From NCBI RefSeq assembly GCF_000403785.1, contig NZ_APHJ01000021.1:186001-250000 (forward strand): DNA of 64,000 bases. Reading direction: 5' to 3'. A model generated the notes under the pieces. It was not told the origin of the DNA. It saw nothing but the letters and a program-made list of their open reading frames with translations, and ran no database searches. The first letter of the stretch is position 1. The number at the start of each line of letters is the position of its first letter. The translations under genes were made by a program, and so were the position numbers. This document shows positions 44,003-52,989 of this stretch, piece by piece. Origin of the DNA: Gillisia sp. CAL575. Lineage in GTDB: Bacteria > Bacteroidota > Bacteroidia > Flavobacteriales > Flavobacteriaceae.

Positions 44003-44101
44003 TTATTTTTTTAATTAAATAATTCCCAATATTGAAAAATTAAAATTTGTTTGAGGCAGTGTTTTTAAAAAGAATATAATTTTGAAAAAGAACTCTCAGG
44101 G

Positions 44102-44390
44102 TTTTGAAATTCACTCGAACTGACGGGGATGGGTACCTCAGGTTTAATTGATATTTTTTCTCTTTTAATTCTTAGCCGTCAATTCATGTAATTTTCTGAA
44201 GCTAACATTCCAATAAGCCGTAAGTGCGAGTATGCCCGTCTGATAGGCGAGTGTTTTTTACCGAGGCGAAAGCTGAGGAAAAAAATGTATCGAGAACAGA
44301 GGCGAACACGTTTCTCCCCTACGGTTCTCGATAAAAATTTATTCTCCCTGACGGTCGAAATAAATTCATTCAAACTGACGGGGGTGCCGG
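44102..44390. repeat. REP-like palindromic repeat, copy A
   Basis: TTTTGAAATTCACTCGAACT plus GACGGG at 44102-44127 is identical to 45161-45186. A second part (GATAGGCGAGTG..., ATGTATCGAGAAC) between about 44240 and 44305 matches the 45105-45157 copy less exactly. This is a type of repeat I know from flavobacterial intergenic regions. Confidence 0.65.
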
Positions 44391-44463
44391 TATTTTGAAT
44401 GCGAATATATACTACATTTGGTCTATTAAATTTTAAGTTTTTTACCTTCAACAGCTATCACCT

Positions 44464-45009
44464 TTGAAAAAACAATTCCTTCTACTGTGTGCCCTTTTTC
44501 TTATGAATGTTCTAAGCCATGCCCAGGAACGGGAATATATTGTAACCAAATCCAAGGATACTATCTATGGGAGTGTTACCCGGGGTACCAAAATTTTTAA
44601 TCCGGCAGAAGTGAAGCTGAAGTTTAAAGATGAGGCAGGAAATGAAAGCGTCATAGACCCGGCCGAGGTAAAAACCATACGATCTCTCAACGGGGTGGAT
44701 GGAGACAGTTTTATTTCTACCATCCACGACCAGTGGTTTGTAAAAAGGATTGTTGACGGCAGGATTAAGATTTACAAATTTATGGACGTGGCGTTGCTGT
44801 TTATCTCCAAGGATGATTCTGAAATCACCAGCGCCGAGTTCGGCGGATTTTCTCCACGTTCTAAAGGTCACGCACAAATAAAGGAACTTATAAAAGATAA
44901 TCCTGAAATTTCCATGGAGTTTGATACGATGAAGGGAAGCGAAAAAAACATCCTTTATATCATCAATAAATACAATGAGGTAGAAAAGATCCTGCCGCCA
45001 GTTAATTAA
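44464..45009 (+). CDS. Hypothetical exported protein
   Basis: A 181-residue protein; the start is TTG at 44464 (KKQFLLLCALFLM). A signal peptide ends at about residue 20 (SHAQ). The mature protein begins EREYIVTKSKDTIYGSV, a pattern seen in short strand-rich envelope proteins of unknown function. REP-like palindromes lie on both sides. Confidence 0.65.
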   Translation: MKKQFLLLCALFLMNVLSHAQEREYIVTKSKDTIYGSVTRGTKIFNPAEVKLKFKDEAGNESVIDPAEVKTIRSLNGVDGDSFISTIHDQWFVKRIVDGRIKIYKFMDVALLFISKDDSEITSAEFGGFSPRSKGHAQIKELIKDNPEISMEFDTMKGSEKNILYIINKYNEVEKILPPVN

Positions 45010-45318
45010 GCATCCCGGTTCCTGTGTAGATCCTTCGATTTTTTCCCATAGCTGTGGAGGGATCTTATAAGTATAACTAACGTCAGTTCGAGCTTGCCTG
45101 TCTGGTAGGCGGGTGTTTTTCTCAATGCGGAAACATTGTGAAAAATGTATCGAGAACCGGTTTTGAAATTCACTCGAACTGACGGGAGGAACTCAATTTT
45201 AATTTAATTCTTTTTCTCTCATATTTCAATTTCACCAAACCTGCCGGAAGCCGATGCAGAATTCTGAAGCTCTTTATTAATGATTTTTAGAGCATTGAAT
45301 ATGATTGAGAAAACAGTT
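45010..45318. repeat. REP-like palindromic repeat, copy B
   Basis: A complete unit: CGTCAGTTCGAG (45080-45091) pairs with CTCGAACTGACG (45172-45183), with TTGCCTGTCTGGTAGGCGGG and ATGTATCGAGAACCGG inside. The end shares 26 nt with copy A at 44102. The remaining 130 nt show no feature. Confidence 0.7.
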
Positions 45319-46434
45319 TTAAAATGATTTCTTTACCATTCCTTCTTTATGAGGTTCAGAAGTGTTTTTAATCACAAAATCCACAACACCAAGTACCAGT
45401 TCCTCTTCTGTAATTACATCAACTTTCCATTGGCCTTCTTTAAGGTTGTTCTTATAAGTATATCCACGAAAACCTCGATTACGCCCACCGGCAACTTCAA
45501 AGCCAAGGTCATCAGTTACTTCCCATTTCCCAGTTTCGGAATTATACCGTTTCCACCTATGAAAAATGGCCTTTTTTAAATCTGTAGGTGCAAAAACAGA
45601 AGTGAATACATAAACTCTTTGATCTGCTTGACGATGAAAATTGATGCTATGTTTACGCCAAAATACATACCATTGATCCTTCTCGTAAGTAACGATGTAT
45701 TCGTTATTTGTTTTTCGCACATCATGAGCCACCAACCCGGTATCCAGAGCTAGCGGCACTGGTGGAATAAGATTGAAATAGTAAAAAACATTAATTGTTA
45801 TATAAATAGAAAGGATAATACCCATCAGTTTTTTTAGACTTATCTCAGCTCTTGTACCTGGGCTTGACTTGAAAATAAACCTGATGAGTACCAGGGTAGA
45901 CCACAAACTTACAAGTCCCGAAATGATAAAAATAAAGGTATTCATTTTCCTGATCAGCGTGGGAATCATAAAGGCGAAAAAAGTAAAACTTATAAAAAAA
46001 TAAACACTAAACTGAAGGTATTTATTGGAGATTTTCTTTCTAAGAAACTCGTTTGCAAATAAGAGTAGAACCAGCAGTATGAAAAAAACCATGGTTTTTG
46101 ACATGGACACACTTCTGAAAAAATAGATGACAAAAGCGCTTGAAAGTGCGCCAAAGAAGAACTGTATAGCAAGCGGCAAATATTCGGAATGACGACTGAT
46201 AAAAGTACCCTCCCACTTATCATCATTCACTGTATTATATAAATAAAGCGTTATAGAAAGTAAGGTCATATGTGAGCAAAGTACCACCGTATCATAAACA
46301 CGATCTATTCGCCCTAAGGTCAACGTGTCAAAAATAAAACCACCAATAAAAAAAAGAATGGGAGCGTACTTTTGATTGCGAATAATATACCTTCCAAAAG
46401 GACTTTTTCTATATCTTACTAAAGCTCTTTTCAT
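45319..46434 (-). CDS. DUF2914 domain membrane protein
   Basis: A 371-residue protein. About seven hydrophobic helices in residues 20-225 are followed by a soluble C-terminal domain. That domain has WYVFWRKHSINFHR, RVYVFTSVFAP and EGQWKVDVITEE, the strand pattern of DUF2914. The function is not known for this family. The gene stands alone on its strand. Confidence 0.8.
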   Translation of the reverse strand: MKRALVRYRKSPFGRYIIRNQKYAPILFFIGGFIFDTLTLGRIDRVYDTVVLCSHMTLLSITLYLYNTVNDDKWEGTFISRHSEYLPLAIQFFFGALSSAFVIYFFRSVSMSKTMVFFILLVLLLFANEFLRKKISNKYLQFSVYFFISFTFFAFMIPTLIRKMNTFIFIISGLVSLWSTLVLIRFIFKSSPGTRAEISLKKLMGIILSIYITINVFYYFNLIPPVPLALDTGLVAHDVRKTNNEYIVTYEKDQWYVFWRKHSINFHRQADQRVYVFTSVFAPTDLKKAIFHRWKRYNSETGKWEVTDDLGFEVAGGRNRGFRGYTYKNNLKEGQWKVDVITEEELVLGVVDFVIKNTSEPHKEGMVKKSF

Positions 46435-46973
46435 AATGCATTGAGTAGCGCCAAATGTAGCATAAAAACTTCATCCGGATATTTGCTTTGACTTTAATGC
46501 CAGAGAGCTAATGAAAAAAAGCGGAAGGGAATTAATTGTTTATTGTTTATTATTCCTTGTTATTCGGTGCTTCAGGAAAAAGGTATTGATACACAGATTA
46601 TTTTTTAGCTATTAGCTGTTGGCCTTAATCAAGTGGGATTTAGAATTAGGAAAGTAAAAGGAAAGATGAGTTCCTTCGCCTGTGGATTAATAACAACTCT
46701 TATTCACCACCTATTGGCGCGTAAATGGTCCTTTAATGAATAGCACTCCTTCTTATAACGCATTTAATGTAAAACAAGACGATAATATGTTTTTACCAAA
46801 AGAGGATAGAATAACGATTTGGTAGAGGAATTTAAAGATAAATTTTACAAACAATTGATTATTGAAACCCGCCAAAATGGTGGGTTTATTGTTTATATAT
46901 ATAATGGTTTGAGATTTGAGAGCCAATTATTCTATACCTAATAAGCCTCGCTTTTTTTATCTATTTTCGTTTC
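46435..46973. other. Gene-free stretch with a terminator-like hairpin
   Basis: Only one clear structure: AAACCC-CC/GG-GGGTTT at 46865-46887 with a T-rich tail. A short open tail of about 40 codons before it (VEEFKDKFYKQL...) has no start or family and may be a gene remnant. Confidence 0.5.
46865..46887 (+). terminator. Terminator-like hairpin
   Basis: AAACCCGCC pairs with GGTGGGTTT around an AAAAT loop, one mispair; the following bases are T-rich. Confidence 0.55.
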
Positions 46974-48896
46974 ATGAAATTATCCCCAATTAAATTTCTT
47001 TTCATTCTAGCATGCCTGAATTTCGCAGCTTGTAAAAAGGAAAGCAAAACAGTAAGTAAAGAAATAACACCAGGAATAGGAGAAGTATTTTTCCAAAAAG
47101 GAATTAAAGAGAAAGATCCAACCCAAATGCTTTTCACTTTTGAAGAAGGATTGGAAAGAGTGAATCTTAAAAAAGATAGTATAAGTCTTTACTTATTGGA
47201 TGGGATCATTTATGTCCAAAAACGGCAAAATAATTACGAATCTGCACTCAATTATACCGACAGTCTCATCAAAACTGCAGTATTACAAAAGGATACTTAC
47301 TTTGTTGCTTTAGGCTATTATAGAAAGGCTGCTGTGTTTCAAGCACTCAACAATTCAGAAGAAGCGTATGAAAATTATTATAAATCTAGAGATCTGTTTT
47401 TACAAATAGGTGATAGCTCGCAAGCGGGACAACGATCTGTGGAAATGGCAAATGCGCAAAGCAGGATGGCCGACTATAATGGTAGCCAAGAGAATGCCAC
47501 ATCGGCTTTAAAACTTCTTATAAAAGCAAAAGATTCATCTTATATAAATAGTGCGTACAATACAATTGCCATATCCTACCGGGAAAGAGGTTTCTATAAG
47601 GATGCCATAAAAGAATATAGAAATGCGCTTCGATATTCAATTTCTACAAAAGATAGTCTAAGTTTTTTAAATAATATTGCTTTGGCATATAGGGATAATG
47701 GAAATTATCATCGTGCACTCTCTACCTTTAAAGGAGTTTTGGATAAAATTGAATATGCCGATGAAGATTCCAGAGCTCGTTTTATAGACAATTATGCATA
47801 CACCAAATGGATGCTAGATTCTTCCTCTCCAGTCTTGGATGAACTTACTCAGGCTATCGAACTTCGGCTTAAGTCAAAAGATTTAGATGGTTTGACCGCC
47901 AGTTATGAACATTTTTCCAATTACTACGAAAAGGAAAAACCTACATTGGCGCTGGACTATGCATTTAAGTGGTTAGAAACGGCAAAAAAGAATTCCAGCC
48001 AGCATTCAGAACTAAATGCGCTAAAAAGAATTATAAGGATTTCTCCGGGAGAAAGTTCCAAAATCTATACAAATAGGTTTATTACGCTTAATGACAGTCT
48101 TCAAAATGTACAATTAAAAGCCGAGAACACTTTTGCTAAAATTAAATTTGATGAGGAACAAAAACAGCAAGAAATAAATAATCTTGAAGCAGAAACAGTT
48201 AGTCAGCAACTAGAAACTGAACAATTAGAAAATCAAATGATCATTCTTTCTCTTGGAAGTCTTTTAGTTTTAAGTTTTGGTGGTTTTATTCTATACTATT
48301 TCAAGCAGAGACATAAAAAAGAGAAACTACAGGAAGTTTATAATACCGAAACTCGTATTTCTAAAACGATACATGATGAATTAGCCAATGATATTTATAA
48401 CATGATGGGGCGTCTAGAGCCTATCGCCACCCCAGATGTTCTGGATAATTTGGCGAGTATTTATTCCCGAACCAGAGATATTTCCAGAGCTAATAGCGAA
48501 ATAGATATTGGAGAAAATTACATAAATCACCTTTTAAGTATGCTATCTAATGCTGCTCCTGCAAATACGAAACTAATTATTAAGGGTGAAAATGCTATAA
48601 ACTGGAAAGGTTTTTCTGCAGAAAAGAAAATTTTAATCTATCGCCTACTTCAGGAATTAATGGTGAATATGAAAAAACACAGCACTGCAAGTATTGTAGC
48701 AATTATCTTTAGCAGAACCGAAAATTATTTGAATATAGATTATTCTGATAATGGCAAGGGTACGGAGTTGTCTTCAATAAAATCTGGAAATGGACTTAAG
48801 AATGTGGAAAACCGTATTTTTTCAGTAAAGGGAAAGATTAACTTTGAAACTGAAATAGGAAAAGGATTCAAAACGAATCTCCAAATTCCATTATAG
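46974..48896 (+). CDS. TPR-domain sensor histidine kinase
   Basis: A 640-residue kinase. The start has a lipoprotein-like signal (NFAACKK, Cys21). Tetratricopeptide repeats fill about 60-360 on the outer side; a coiled coil (EEQKQQEINNLEAETVSQQ) precedes the membrane helix at about 423-442. The kinase domain starts with TRISKTIHDELANDIYN (phospho-acceptor His in IHDELAND), and the ATPase part has NGKGTE and GNGLKNVENR. This is a NarX/DesK-like kinase. The response regulator gene follows 7 nt later. Confidence 0.9.
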   Translation: MKLSPIKFLFILACLNFAACKKESKTVSKEITPGIGEVFFQKGIKEKDPTQMLFTFEEGLERVNLKKDSISLYLLDGIIYVQKRQNNYESALNYTDSLIKTAVLQKDTYFVALGYYRKAAVFQALNNSEEAYENYYKSRDLFLQIGDSSQAGQRSVEMANAQSRMADYNGSQENATSALKLLIKAKDSSYINSAYNTIAISYRERGFYKDAIKEYRNALRYSISTKDSLSFLNNIALAYRDNGNYHRALSTFKGVLDKIEYADEDSRARFIDNYAYTKWMLDSSSPVLDELTQAIELRLKSKDLDGLTASYEHFSNYYEKEKPTLALDYAFKWLETAKKNSSQHSELNALKRIIRISPGESSKIYTNRFITLNDSLQNVQLKAENTFAKIKFDEEQKQQEINNLEAETVSQQLETEQLENQMIILSLGSLLVLSFGGFILYYFKQRHKKEKLQEVYNTETRISKTIHDELANDIYNMMGRLEPIATPDVLDNLASIYSRTRDISRANSEIDIGENYINHLLSMLSNAAPANTKLIIKGENAINWKGFSAEKKILIYRLLQELMVNMKKHSTASIVAIIFSRTENYLNIDYSDNGKGTELSSIKSGNGLKNVENRIFSVKGKINFETEIGKGFKTNLQIPL

Positions 48897-48903
48897 TTTT
48901 AGC

Positions 48904-49569
48904 ATGTTTAAAAAAGTTTTAGTTGCAGAAGATATGGATAGCATTAACCACGCTGTGGCTGCTATTTTAAAAGATTTGGAAATAGTTCAAGTAACTCATG
49001 CCCAATACTGTGATAAAGCCTGGTTAATCGCAAAAAAGGCACTTCAGGAAGGCCATCCCTTCGATCTTCTTATTTGTGACCTCAGCTTTAAACCCGATCA
49101 TCGAGAAGAAAAATTAAGATCAGGACAGGAATTAATAGCAAGCCTTAAACAAGAAGATCCAAACTTAAAAATAATCGTAAACTCTATAGAAGACCACCCA
49201 CAAACGGTTAAAAACATTTGGGAAACAGGAAATATACATGGCTACGTTTGCAAGGATCGAAACGGATTGAAAGAACTAAAAGAAGCAATTTTTCAAGTAG
49301 ATAAAGGAGAAAATTATAATTCGCCAGCTATAGAAAATGCCTTAAAACAAAGCAACCTATTAGTATTAAATGATTTCGAGATCCATATTGTGAAACACCT
49401 TGCCAATGGTTTAACCCAAGATGAAATTCAGCAGAAATTACAAAAAAACAATATAAAACCCAGCAGTAAAAGCGCTATTGAGAAGCGTTTAAAAGAACTT
49501 AGGGAAGAATTTAATGCCAATACAAATCCGCATCTTATAGGGATTATGAAAGATCTAAAACTCATATAA
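48904..49569 (+). CDS. Response regulator with C-terminal HTH
   Basis: A 221-residue regulator. The receiver domain has AEDMDS near the start and phospho-acceptor Asp59 in LLICDLSFKP. The C-terminal part (about 150-221) has LNDFEIHIVKHLANGLTQDEI, a LuxR-like start, but the rest deviates from the usual recognition helix (SSKSAIEKRLKELREEF). It is paired with the TPR kinase 7 nt upstream. Confidence 0.88.
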   Translation: MFKKVLVAEDMDSINHAVAAILKDLEIVQVTHAQYCDKAWLIAKKALQEGHPFDLLICDLSFKPDHREEKLRSGQELIASLKQEDPNLKIIVNSIEDHPQTVKNIWETGNIHGYVCKDRNGLKELKEAIFQVDKGENYNSPAIENALKQSNLLVLNDFEIHIVKHLANGLTQDEIQQKLQKNNIKPSSKSAIEKRLKELREEFNANTNPHLIGIMKDLKLI

Positions 49570-49697
49570 GATCCTCTAATCTAAGAATTCAAACAGACGA
49601 ATAAATAGCAGTCTTATCTAAAATTAATGGAGTAGGGTCTATTAATTATTTGAGGCTGTTATTTTTAATTTAAAGAGTTGGTGAATTCTAAATTAAT

Positions 49698-50945
49698 CTA
49701 TTTTTTTTGAAGTTTCATTTTCTGCTCCAAAGCTTCCATATCATTACCCACCTTCTCATCCAGCACCCTCGCGTAGATTTGTGTTGACTTTAATGATTTA
49801 TGTCCAAGCATCTTCCCAACAGATTCAATAGGAACGCCTTTAGAAAGTGTTACTGTAGTCGCAAAGGTGTGTCGGGCTAAATGTGTGGTTAAATTCTTTT
49901 TGATGCCACACACGTCGGCTATTTCCTTTAAATAAGAATTGGATTTTTGATTTGTCAAAGCCGGCAATACTATTGTTCCCTTTTTTACTTTTGGATGATC
50001 GCTGTATTTTTCAAGTATAGCTTGTGGAACTTCTAAAATTGGAATACTGCTCAAGGATTTTGTTTTTTGACGTTTGGTTTTTATCCATTTCTTTCCGTTC
50101 ATTCCGATGATAATATCATTCTCTGAGAGCTTTTTCACATCTGCAAAGGCTAGTCCGGTGTAGCAACAGAACAAGAAAATGTCCCTTACAAGTTCTAATC
50201 GGGGAATGTCAAATTCCGCTTCTTCCATTTTCTGAAGTTCCTTGTCAGTTAAATATTCCCTATCAGAAGACTTCCAAGTTCCTTTCCAGTGAAAAAATGG
50301 ATCCCGATTTATCCACTGATTCGCATAGGCAATTCGGATGATCTTTTTAAAATTGACGATATACTTTAGAGAGGTGTTATGTGCACAGTCTTTCTGGGAT
50401 TTTAAATAATGATCGAATCCAGTAATGAATTTATGATCTACATCCTTAACCGGAATATCTTTCTTCTTATAAGAAAATAGCAAGTAGTTCTCAATATGAT
50501 TTCTACAAGCGTCATAGCGCTGCATTGTTCCTTTTGTGAAGCCTTTCCCTATCAACTTTTTCATTTGATCATTATGCTCCTGAAAAATTTCCATCAGCAT
50601 CCGCTCTTCTTCCCCTTTTCCGAAATAAATATCACGAATGATTTTAGAAGATATTGACTGATTATCTCTTGATAATCGGTCATATATATCATATAATTTG
50701 GTTTTGATGGAATCCAGATACCTGTTAATTGATTTGGACTCTTCTGAATTACCCTTCGCATTACCGCTTCCAGAACTCCATTTTCTTAACTCAATTTGTC
50801 TGCCAGTGCTGAATTCAGAACGCTTCCCGTTAATAGTAATCCGAGTGTAAATTATTGAAATGTCATTTGGTGTTGATCTTCCCCTTTTAGGGTAAAAAAG
50901 AATGTTTAGTAAAGTAGCCATAGGTGCGTCTTTTAAAATACTCAC
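49698..50945 (-). CDS. Tyrosine recombinase/integrase of the island
   Basis: A 415-residue site-specific integrase. An N-terminal arm-binding and SAM-like core-binding part is followed by the catalytic domain. The conserved residues are HLARH (His355, Arg358), GH (His382) and Tyr391 in STQIYARV. The first catalytic Arg region reads YTGLAFADV, so Arg is replaced by Ala as in many Bacteroidota element integrases. It lies 230 nt from tRNA-Asp, transcribed away from it, and is the natural enzyme for the tRNA insertion. Confidence 0.93.
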   Translation of the reverse strand: MSILKDAPMATLLNILFYPKRGRSTPNDISIIYTRITINGKRSEFSTGRQIELRKWSSGSGNAKGNSEESKSINRYLDSIKTKLYDIYDRLSRDNQSISSKIIRDIYFGKGEEERMLMEIFQEHNDQMKKLIGKGFTKGTMQRYDACRNHIENYLLFSYKKKDIPVKDVDHKFITGFDHYLKSQKDCAHNTSLKYIVNFKKIIRIAYANQWINRDPFFHWKGTWKSSDREYLTDKELQKMEEAEFDIPRLELVRDIFLFCCYTGLAFADVKKLSENDIIIGMNGKKWIKTKRQKTKSLSSIPILEVPQAILEKYSDHPKVKKGTIVLPALTNQKSNSYLKEIADVCGIKKNLTTHLARHTFATTVTLSKGVPIESVGKMLGHKSLKSTQIYARVLDEKVGNDMEALEQKMKLQKK

Positions 50946-51027
50946 CAGAAAGGTACAACATGAAGGGATGCAAAAGTGTTAAAGAAAGCCCGCAACCTGT
51001 TTATTAACAGTATGTTAGGAGCTTCGC

Positions 51028-51062
51028 GGTGCGTCTTTTTAAAGTGAAAAAAGACGCACCGA
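51028..51062. repeat. Inverted GGTGCGTC elements near the right end
   Basis: CGGTGCGTCTTTTT at about 51027 pairs with AAAAAAGACGCACCG ending at 51061. A further direct copy GGTGCGTCTTTT lies at 50926 in the integrase start region. Together with ACGCACCGAATT (51054-51065, repeated at 8499) these are likely integrase or excisionase binding sites. Confidence 0.55.
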
Positions 51063-51117
51063 ATTGAGCACCAATTAGTTATGTTTATATGTGTTTAAAT
51101 GAGTATAATTAAAATTA

Positions 51118-51150
51118 AAAAGCCTCTAAATCGTTGATTTAGAGGCTTTT
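51118..51150 (-). terminator. Intrinsic terminator of tRNA-Asp
   Basis: Perfect 15-bp stem: AAAAGCCTCTAAATC (51118-51132) with GATTTAGAGGCTTTT (51136-51150), loop of 3. Read on the minus strand it follows the tRNA by 25 nt and ends in a T tract. Confidence 0.85.
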
Positions 51151-51174
51151 AGTGTTATTTTGAAGTGTAATAAG

Positions 51175-51248
51175 CGGTCTGGACGAGACTCGAACTCGCG
51201 ACCTCCTGCGTGACAGGCAGGCATTCTAACCAACTGAACTACCAGACC
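51175..51248 (-). tRNA. tRNA-Asp (anticodon GTC)
   Basis: A 74-nt tRNA on the minus strand. Acceptor arms GGTCTGG and CCAGACC pair at seven positions, the anticodon loop is CTGTCAC (GTC), and the T arm GTTCGAGTC is regular. The CCA end is not encoded. The 3' end (51176-51195) is repeated at 8428-8447, and an integrase gene lies 230 nt downstream. Confidence 0.96.
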
Positions 51249-51266
51249 GTTGCTTTATTGCGATGG

Positions 51267-51297
51267 CAAATATACATCTGTTTTTAGATTCCACAAA
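51267..51297 (-). promoter_or_regulatory. tRNA-Asp promoter
   Basis: Read on the minus strand, TTTG (51297-51294) is followed by a 19-nt spacer and TATATTTG (51274-51267). This is an exact fit to the Bacteroidota sigma-A consensus TTTG-N19-TAnnTTTG, and places the start about 12 nt before the tRNA. Confidence 0.82.
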
Positions 51298-51331
51298 CGT
51301 TTTTTAAAATAATTTTTGATTAATTTTTTCG

Positions 51332-52261
51332 CTAGCCCGCAAATTTTTGTCTCTCAACTAGATAGGTGGTTAAAATTTTTTCAAAATTTTCTTCAACATC
51401 TGCTTGCACATACTTAATTCGGTATTTTGCACATTGTAATTTCAGTAAATTGAAGTATTTCGTGACCGATTCTTGATAAGATTCCTTGAAATTCTCTGCA
51501 TAAAGATCCAAATGCACACCAGTTTCTACATCTGTAAATCGTTTTGGAGCATTATCAAAGTCGAAATTGAGCTCTTTTTTCTTATCTAGAACATGGAAAA
51601 GTACCACTTCGTGCTTATTATATTTAAGATGTTTTAAAGCTTCAAATAGCTCCTCCTCCTTTTTATCCTCCTGAAACATATCTGTAAAAAGGAAAACTAA
51701 TGATCTTCTCTGTAATTTTTCGGCGATCTGATGTAGATACGTGTAACTATCTGTTGTTTTATTTTTCACTGGATTTGCAACTATTCTATCCAATTCATTT
51801 AACAACATATGATGATGACGCTCACTTCCCTTCTCGGGTGCGTAAAAATCATATTTATCACTATACACACTTAAACCAACAGCGTCTCTCTGCCGCTTTA
51901 GAATTTGCATTAGCGAAGCCGCCGCTAGAACAGAAAAAGCGATTTTGTTTAATGAGTCTCTATTGAAGGTTTTTATAATTGGGAAATGCATAGAAGAAGA
52001 GTTGTCTATAATTAAATGACAACGCAAGTTGGTTTCTTCCTCGTAGCGCTTTGTATATAACTTATCGGTTTTTGCAAAAAGCTTCCAGTCTATATGCTTT
52101 GTGCTTTCACCATTATTATAAATTTTATGTTCGGCAAATTCCGCGGAAAATCCATGAAACGGACTTTTATGGATCCCAGAAATAAAACCTTCTACTACCT
52201 GTCTGGCTAATAAATCTAAATTGATGAAACCTCCAGATCTATGCACTTCCTGTTCTAACAT
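51332..52261 (-). CDS. DUF58 domain protein
   Basis: A 309-residue cytoplasmic protein of the DUF58 family, whose members occur beside MoxR ATPases. The central DUF58 motif HIDWKLFAKTDKLYTKRYEEE is present, followed by a vWA-like DNSSSMHFP (MIDAS-type DxSxS) and the later LFTDMFQE. It was probably linked to a MoxR/BatA gene set elsewhere; none is next to it in this window. It is the first chromosomal gene beyond the tRNA. Confidence 0.88.
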   Translation of the reverse strand: MLEQEVHRSGGFINLDLLARQVVEGFISGIHKSPFHGFSAEFAEHKIYNNGESTKHIDWKLFAKTDKLYTKRYEEETNLRCHLIIDNSSSMHFPIIKTFNRDSLNKIAFSVLAAASLMQILKRQRDAVGLSVYSDKYDFYAPEKGSERHHHMLLNELDRIVANPVKNKTTDSYTYLHQIAEKLQRRSLVFLFTDMFQEDKKEEELFEALKHLKYNKHEVVLFHVLDKKKELNFDFDNAPKRFTDVETGVHLDLYAENFKESYQESVTKYFNLLKLQCAKYRIKYVQADVEENFEKILTTYLVERQKFAG

Positions 52262-52423
52262 TTTTGTATTGTTTTCAGATAAGAAAGTTAGGAAATATAT
52301 TTTCTTGGTGTCAAATCGCTCAGGGTAAATATTAAAAGCAGAAATCTCGATAATTATTACAATTGCTAAACAATATGATAGCTTTGAGCAGCCTTAAATT
52401 ATACCAGATATAAGGCATAAAAA

Positions 52424-52455
52424 AAGCCTCGCTAGAGTTAATTTTAGCGAGGCTT
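52424..52455 (-). terminator. Intrinsic terminator of trxA
   Basis: AAGCCTCGCTA (52424-52434) pairs with TAGCGAGGCTT (52445-52455), with an A/T-rich flank on the minus-strand 3' side. Confidence 0.85.
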
Positions 52456-52477
52456 ATATTTTGAGTTTTGAAGTTCT

Positions 52478-52795
52478 CTATAAAAGAGCGTCTAATGCTT
52501 CAGCGTAAGTGGTTTTTGGAGCAACTCCAACCTGACGTCCTACTACTTCTCCGTTTTGGAAAATAAGTACTGTTGGAATGTTTCTTACACCATATTTAGC
52601 AGCGAATTCTTGGTTAGCATCAACATCTAGCTTTCCTACAACAGCTTTACCGTCGTAATCTTTACTGATATCTTCTATGATAGGTCCAACCATTCTACAT
52701 GGTCCACACCAAGCCGCCCAGAAATCAACCATTACTGGTTTATCACTTTTTAATACTGTTTCTTCAAAATTAGCATCTGTTATCTCTAAAGCCAT
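52478..52795 (-). CDS. trxA: Thioredoxin
   Basis: A 105-residue thioredoxin of standard length. The redox-active WCGPC (Cys30, Cys33) follows VDFWAA, and the cis-Pro is in RNIPTVLIF. It reduces protein disulfides in the cytoplasm, fed by thioredoxin reductase. The gene is single, with a terminator close behind and dnaE upstream on the same strand. Confidence 0.98.
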   Translation of the reverse strand: MALEITDANFEETVLKSDKPVMVDFWAAWCGPCRMVGPIIEDISKDYDGKAVVGKLDVDANQEFAAKYGVRNIPTVLIFQNGEVVGRQVGVAPKTTYAEALDALL

Positions 52796-52989
52796 AATTT
52801 TTTTTATTTCAATTAATATGTAAAAATAGTCAATTATTTCAGCAAAACTTACAGCGCTAGTATTGGATTTGGCTATTCAAATATCAGATGGTCTTATATA
52901 TCTTCGTTTTACCTATGGTTATCATAAGATTTTTATAAAGTTCTCTCCTTTGAGGAGGATTTAGGAGGAAATGAAAAAAGGCAAAGCTT

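Larger units (their letters stand above)
43875..44463. other. Gene-free stretch with terminator and REP-like palindromes
   Basis: Starts with a terminator (43972-44002). Then come REP-like units with ACTCGAACTGACGGG near 44112-44127 and CAAACTGACGGGGG near 44372. A 90-codon frame on the minus strand (44179-44451) is judged a by-product of the repeats. Confidence 0.6.
8448..51179. mobile_element. Proposed 42.7-kb genomic island integrated at tRNA-Asp
   Basis: Boundaries are the 20-nt direct repeats at 8428-8447 and 51176-51195, the latter inside an intact tRNA-Asp. Support for one element: an integrase gene facing inward next to the tRNA, an excisionase-like HTH gene plus replication-like and DnaC-like genes near the other end, a mobilization accessory gene, a shared 12-nt sequence inside both ends, and cargo dominated by defence-type and accessory genes between two blocks of core chromosome. 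No relaxase or conjugation genes are seen, so it may be mobilizable in trans or immobile. Acquisition in several steps cannot be excluded. Confidence 0.72.

Noticed and set aside
44179-44451. 90-codon open frame on the minus strand
   Set aside because: It lies wholly in REP-like repeats, has no start context or domain, and its codons look random.
46822-46941. Short open tail of about 40 codons
   Set aside because: An in-frame stop lies just upstream and no start or family fits; at best a remnant.
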